The notes below the pieces were generated by a model. It was not told the origin of the DNA, made no database searches, and saw only the letters and a program-made list of their open reading frames with translations. DNA of 9,215 bases, taken from Oscillospiraceae bacterium (GTDB lineage Bacteria > Bacillota > Clostridia > Oscillospirales > Oscillospiraceae). The translations under genes and the position numbers were made by a program. Positions 7,475-9,215 of the stretch are shown in pieces. Where the stretch lies: assembly GCA_902767395.1 (NCBI GenBank), contig CACXHI010000001.1, positions 1-9,215 on the forward strand, given 5' to 3'. Numbering within the stretch: the stretch's first letter is position 1; each line of letters starts with the position of its first letter.

Positions 7475-7735
7475 TTACAGATTCTCCTCGAAGAACTTGC
7501 GAACCGCATCAGCGACCCCAGCTTCGTCGCCGCCCTCGACGCCGACGGTGATCTGATCGCCGCACTTGATGCCCATGCTCATCACCTTCATCAGCTGGGA
7601 GGCCTTCACGGTCATATCGCCCTTGGTGAGGGTCACGACCGCGTCTGCGAAGGATTTGGCGAGCTTGGCAAGGTTGCCGGCGGGACGGGCATGGATGCCG
7701 ATCGGGTCCTTGATGGTATAATCAAACTTCGTCAT
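7475..7735 (-). CDS. ptsH: HPr-family phosphocarrier protein
   Basis: HPr carries phosphate from Enzyme I to the sugar-specific EIIA domains. The protein is 86 residues, a normal HPr length. It has the active histidine H15 in GIHARPAG (13-20) and the conserved MSMGIKCGD helix region (52-60). The usual regulatory serine, in the KSIMGVMS context of Bacillus, aligns with Q47 here (ASQLMKVMS). A serine sits just before it at position 46, displaced by a one-residue insertion upstream. The protein is therefore probably not a standard HprK substrate at that site, as in many clostridial HPr paralogs. That last remark is from memory of the family and has not been checked by search. The ATG at 7733-7735 has AAGGAG about ten bases upstream, a little far. 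It heads the ptsH-ptsI pair. If other HPr genes exist, this one could serve a special role, but the adjacent ptsI argues for the general one. Confidence 0.93.
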   Translation of the reverse strand: MTKFDYTIKDPIGIHARPAGNLAKLAKSFADAVVTLTKGDMTVKASQLMKVMSMGIKCGDQITVGVEGGDEAGVADAVRKFFEENL

Positions 7736-7759
7736 GGTTCAAACACTCCTTTTCGGTTG

Positions 7760-7788
7760 ATTATAATGAAATCGGTTTCAACGATTCC
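7760..7788 (-). promoter_or_regulatory. Promoter of ptsH-ptsI
   Basis: On the minus strand a perfect TATAAT lies at 7765-7760. At the expected 17-base distance the -35 region reads GGAATC (7788-7783), a poor match, so the promoter may be weak or helped by an activator. Transcription would begin near 7753, giving a leader of about 18 bases. The 14-base operator at 7767-7780 fills nearly the whole spacer between -35 and -10, so a protein bound there should exclude polymerase. Confidence 0.6.
7767..7780. promoter_or_regulatory. LacI/CcpA-type operator in the ptsH promoter
   Basis: TGAAATCGGTTTCA is a near-perfect palindrome with a central CG. It fits the catabolite-responsive element pattern TGNAANCGNWNNCW, which LacI-family repressors in general resemble. 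It sits in the -35/-10 spacer of the ptsH promoter. A second copy differing at two positions lies 210 bases away in the promoter of the divergent kinase gene. Confidence 0.75.
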
Positions 7789-7790
7789 TT

Positions 7791-7940
7791 TGTTTCCATC
7801 TTATTTTACACACTTTCGGGGACGGTGTCTACACGGGAATCTTCACAAGAAACCAGCTCATTTATTGTATATTATCACGAATCCTGCTCTTATTTTGCAG
7901 AAGGAACTCGACAATTTGCCGGAAATTCTCACTTTTTCTC
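7791..7940. other. Central part of the divergent regulatory gap
   Basis: This stretch between the ptsH and kinase promoters is AT-richer than the genes. I see no coding sequence supported by a ribosome site. It contains only scattered short motifs, such as TATATTAT around 7867-7874 and a short GTGT..ACAC repeat around 7826-7835. It may simply set the spacing between the two operators, which a DNA-looping repressor could bridge. Confidence 0.4.
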
Positions 7941-7969
7941 TTGCATTCCCGCCCGGACTGTGCTATCAT
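7941..7969 (+). promoter_or_regulatory. Promoter of the fructokinase-amylosucrase operon, with extended -10
   Basis: TTGCAT (7941-7946) and TATCAT (7964-7969) are 17 bases apart. TG at 7961-7962 gives an extended -10. The predicted start point is about 7976, immediately next to the operator at 7977-7990. A bound repressor would therefore block initiation or escape. The leader to the ATG at 8006 is about 30 bases. Confidence 0.75.
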
Positions 7970-7976
7970 CTTACAA

Positions 7977-7990
7977 TGAAAACGATTTCA
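7977..7990. promoter_or_regulatory. LacI/CcpA-type operator at the kinase transcription start
   Basis: TGAAAACGATTTCA is a near-perfect palindrome with central CG and fits TGNAANCGNWNNCW. It begins at about +1 of the predicted kinase transcript and ends just before the ribosome site. This position typically gives repression. It matches the ptsH operator at 12 of 14 positions on the plus strand. Confidence 0.75.
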
Positions 7991-7992
7991 AG

Positions 7993-7998
7993 AGGAGG
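7993..7998 (+). promoter_or_regulatory. Ribosome binding site of the sugar kinase
   Basis: AGGAGG is placed seven bases before the ATG at 8006. It fixes the start of the kinase gene and excludes the much longer open frame that runs through the upstream gap and ptsH. Confidence 0.85.
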
Positions 7999-8005
7999 TT
8001 GTGCC

Positions 8006-8965
8006 ATGATTGATATTTTGACGGTAGGCGAGCTTTTGATCGACCTGACGCAGACCCATGTGGACGAGGGGCACGTCCGTCACTACGCCGCCAATCCCGG
8101 CGGCGCGCCGGCCAACGTCGCGGTTGCGGCGGCGCGGCTCGGTGCAAGGACCGCCTTTGCGGGGAAGGTCGGCAGCGACGCCTTCGGCGCGGATCTGCGC
8201 GCCGTGCTGGAGCGCAACGGCGTGGACACCTCCGCTCTATATGCCGACAAAACCGCCCTGACCACGCAGGCCGTGGTCAGTGTCGCACCCTCCGGGGAGC
8301 GCGCCTTTGCGTTCTATCGCTCGCCGGGGGCCGACACCCTGCTTACCGAGGAGGAGGTCGTGCGCGCCCTGACGCTGCGCCCGCGGATCGTCCATTTCGG
8401 CTCGGTGAGTCTGACGGCGGAGCCTGCCCGCTCCGCCACCCTGACGGCGGCCCGCCTCGGGCGCTTGCAGGGCGCGCTGGTGAGCTACGATCCCAACTAC
8501 CGCGCCAACCTCTGGCCGGACGAGGCGACGGCCCTGACGTGGATGAAGCGGCCGCTGCCAATGGTGGACGTTCTCAAGGTCTCCGACGAGGAGCTGCCCC
8601 TTCTCACGGGAACCGACGATCCCGAGGTCGGCAGCGCCCTTTTGATGCGCGAGGGCATCCGGCTGGTCGTCATTACGCTGGGCAGCCGAGGCGTGTTCTA
8701 TCGCATGGGAAGCAGCATCGGCTACGTTGCCGGCGTTTCGGTTCGCGTGGCGGATACGAACGGGGCGGGCGACACCTTCCACGGCGCGCTACTCTCGCGG
8801 CTGGCCCTGCGGGAGGGCAGTCCGCTGGTGGGTCTGCCCGCGCCCGAGCTGGAGCAGATGCTCCGCTTCGCCAACCGCGCCGCCGCCCTGACCTGCACGC
8901 GCAGCGGCGCCATCCCCGCCATGCCAACGCTGCCGGAGGTGGAGGCGTTTGCAAACAATTCTTGA
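8006..8965 (+). CDS. scrK: PfkB-family sugar kinase, probable fructokinase
   Basis: The protein probably phosphorylates free fructose to fructose 6-phosphate with ATP in the cytoplasm. It is 319 residues, normal for the family. The early part shows VGELLIDLT (7-15) and the substrate-side glycine-rich GGAPANVAVAAARLG (32-46). GKVGSDAFG lies at 53-61 and YDPNYR at 161-166. The ATP-site TLGSRG is at 224-229. The PfkB signature DTNGAGDTF is at 250-258, with the catalytic base D256. The GGAPANVA and YDPNYR pattern is typical of fructokinases, but ribokinase or 2-keto-3-deoxygluconate kinase activity cannot be excluded by motifs alone. The following amylosucrase-like gene, which would release fructose, supports fructokinase. 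The start at ATG 8006 is set by AGGAGG. The gene is divergent from ptsH and appears to be controlled by the operator at its transcription start. Confidence 0.87.
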   Translation: MIDILTVGELLIDLTQTHVDEGHVRHYAANPGGAPANVAVAAARLGARTAFAGKVGSDAFGADLRAVLERNGVDTSALYADKTALTTQAVVSVAPSGERAFAFYRSPGADTLLTEEEVVRALTLRPRIVHFGSVSLTAEPARSATLTAARLGRLQGALVSYDPNYRANLWPDEATALTWMKRPLPMVDVLKVSDEELPLLTGTDDPEVGSALLMREGIRLVVITLGSRGVFYRMGSSIGYVAGVSVRVADTNGAGDTFHGALLSRLALREGSPLVGLPAPELEQMLRFANRAAALTCTRSGAIPAMPTLPEVEAFANNS

Positions 8966-8981
8966 GAATCGGGAAAAGAGC

Positions 8982-9215
8982 ATGATGGAATACGCCGAAT
9001 TTGTCAGCCGCCTGACGGCGCGCTACGACGAGCTGAAATGGCTCTACTGCGAGCTGTACCAAAACGACCTCATGGCCTTCCGCTACTTTGTGGATATGCT
9101 CCGCCGCGCCTATGCCGACCGCAAGGCCGCGCTGCGGGAGCTGGACGAGGCCAGATTGCAGGAGCCGGACTGGTTCCGCTCCAACAAGCTTCTGGGCATG
9201 ATGCTCTATGTGGAC
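8982..9215 (+). CDS. Probable amylosucrase-type GH13 glucosyltransferase, N-terminal 78 codons (3' end outside window)
   Basis: The fragment starts MMEYAEFVSRLTARYDEL and continues through LYCELYQNDLMAFRYF (21-36) and a charged helical stretch. It ends in DWFRSNKLLGMMLYVD (63-78) at the window edge. In amylosucrases a helical N-terminal domain leads into the GH13 barrel through a similar segment ending in YVD, normally continued by FAGNLKG or similar. The N-terminal helices here fit that layout. Amylosucrase transfers glucose from sucrose onto an alpha-glucan and releases fructose. No catalytic residue lies in the visible part, so the assignment rests on this N-terminal resemblance and on the neighbouring fructokinase. 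A related sucrose or alpha-glucan hydrolase is possible. The start is ATG 8982 or 8985, with a weak purine-rich GGGAAAAGAG just upstream. It lies 16 bases after the kinase stop, so the two are probably cotranscribed. Confidence 0.72.
   Translation, partial: MMEYAEFVSRLTARYDELKWLYCELYQNDLMAFRYFVDMLRRAYADRKAALRELDEARLQEPDWFRSNKLLGMMLYVD

Noticed and set aside
7448..8005. Upstream extension of the sugar kinase frame (186 extra codons)
   Set aside because: It runs antisense through ptsH and across the divergent promoters and operators. The AGGAGG site before ATG 8006 and the family N-terminus fix the start there.
7825..8013. 62-codon plus-strand frame in the divergent gap
   Set aside because: It has no ribosome site, overlaps the kinase promoter, operator and start codon, and resembles no known protein.

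Overview
The window looks like chromosomal DNA from a GC-rich, low-oxygen Firmicute. An Oscillospiraceae/Ruminococcaceae-type Clostridium relative fits best. The grounds are strong AGGAGG ribosome sites, sigma-A type promoters, a clustered recJ, bifunctional (p)ppGpp synthetase/hydrolase and dtd, a clostridial-style HPr and Enzyme I pair, and a phosphotransacetylase of acetate metabolism. The genus cannot be named from this sequence alone. All seven complete or near-complete genes are ordinary in length and carry their key motifs. I see no mobile element, CRISPR array, tRNA or rRNA.

Layout. (1) Positions 1-607, minus strand: the first 202 codons of phosphate acetyltransferase (pta), cut by the window edge, read from a near-consensus promoter at 645-673. 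(2) Positions 757-5565, plus strand: an apparent operon of recJ (single-strand DNA exonuclease), a long RelA/SpoT homolog (rsh) and dtd (D-aminoacyl-tRNA deacylase). Gaps are 33 and 24 bases, and one promoter lies divergent from pta. (3) Positions 5566-5741: a convergent gap with two hairpins, one with a perfect 14-bp stem. (4) Positions 5742-7735, minus strand: ptsH then ptsI, the general phosphorelay proteins of the PTS sugar uptake system, with a GC-rich hairpin between them. (5) Positions 7736-8005: a divergent regulatory gap holding two promoters and two nearly identical 14-base LacI/CcpA-type operators, one per promoter. (6) Positions 8006-9215, plus strand: a PfkB-family sugar kinase, best read as a fructokinase, then the first 78 codons of what looks like an amylosucrase-type GH13 enzyme, cut by the window edge.

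How the genes fit together. Block 2 is a housekeeping/stress cluster covering DNA repair, stringent-response signalling and translation quality control. Blocks 4-6 appear to form a sugar module. An amylosucrase-like enzyme would split sucrose, transfer the glucosyl unit and release fructose, and the adjacent kinase would phosphorylate that fructose. The shared operators suggest that a single LacI-family regulator coordinates this pair with the general PTS proteins. Pta at the left edge belongs to the acetate/acetyl-phosphate branch that draws on the resulting acetyl-CoA.

The most interesting points are the twin operators and an HPr that lacks serine at the usual regulatory position, which questions whether classical HPr-Ser-P/CcpA control acts here. 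I did not find a convincing undescribed system.
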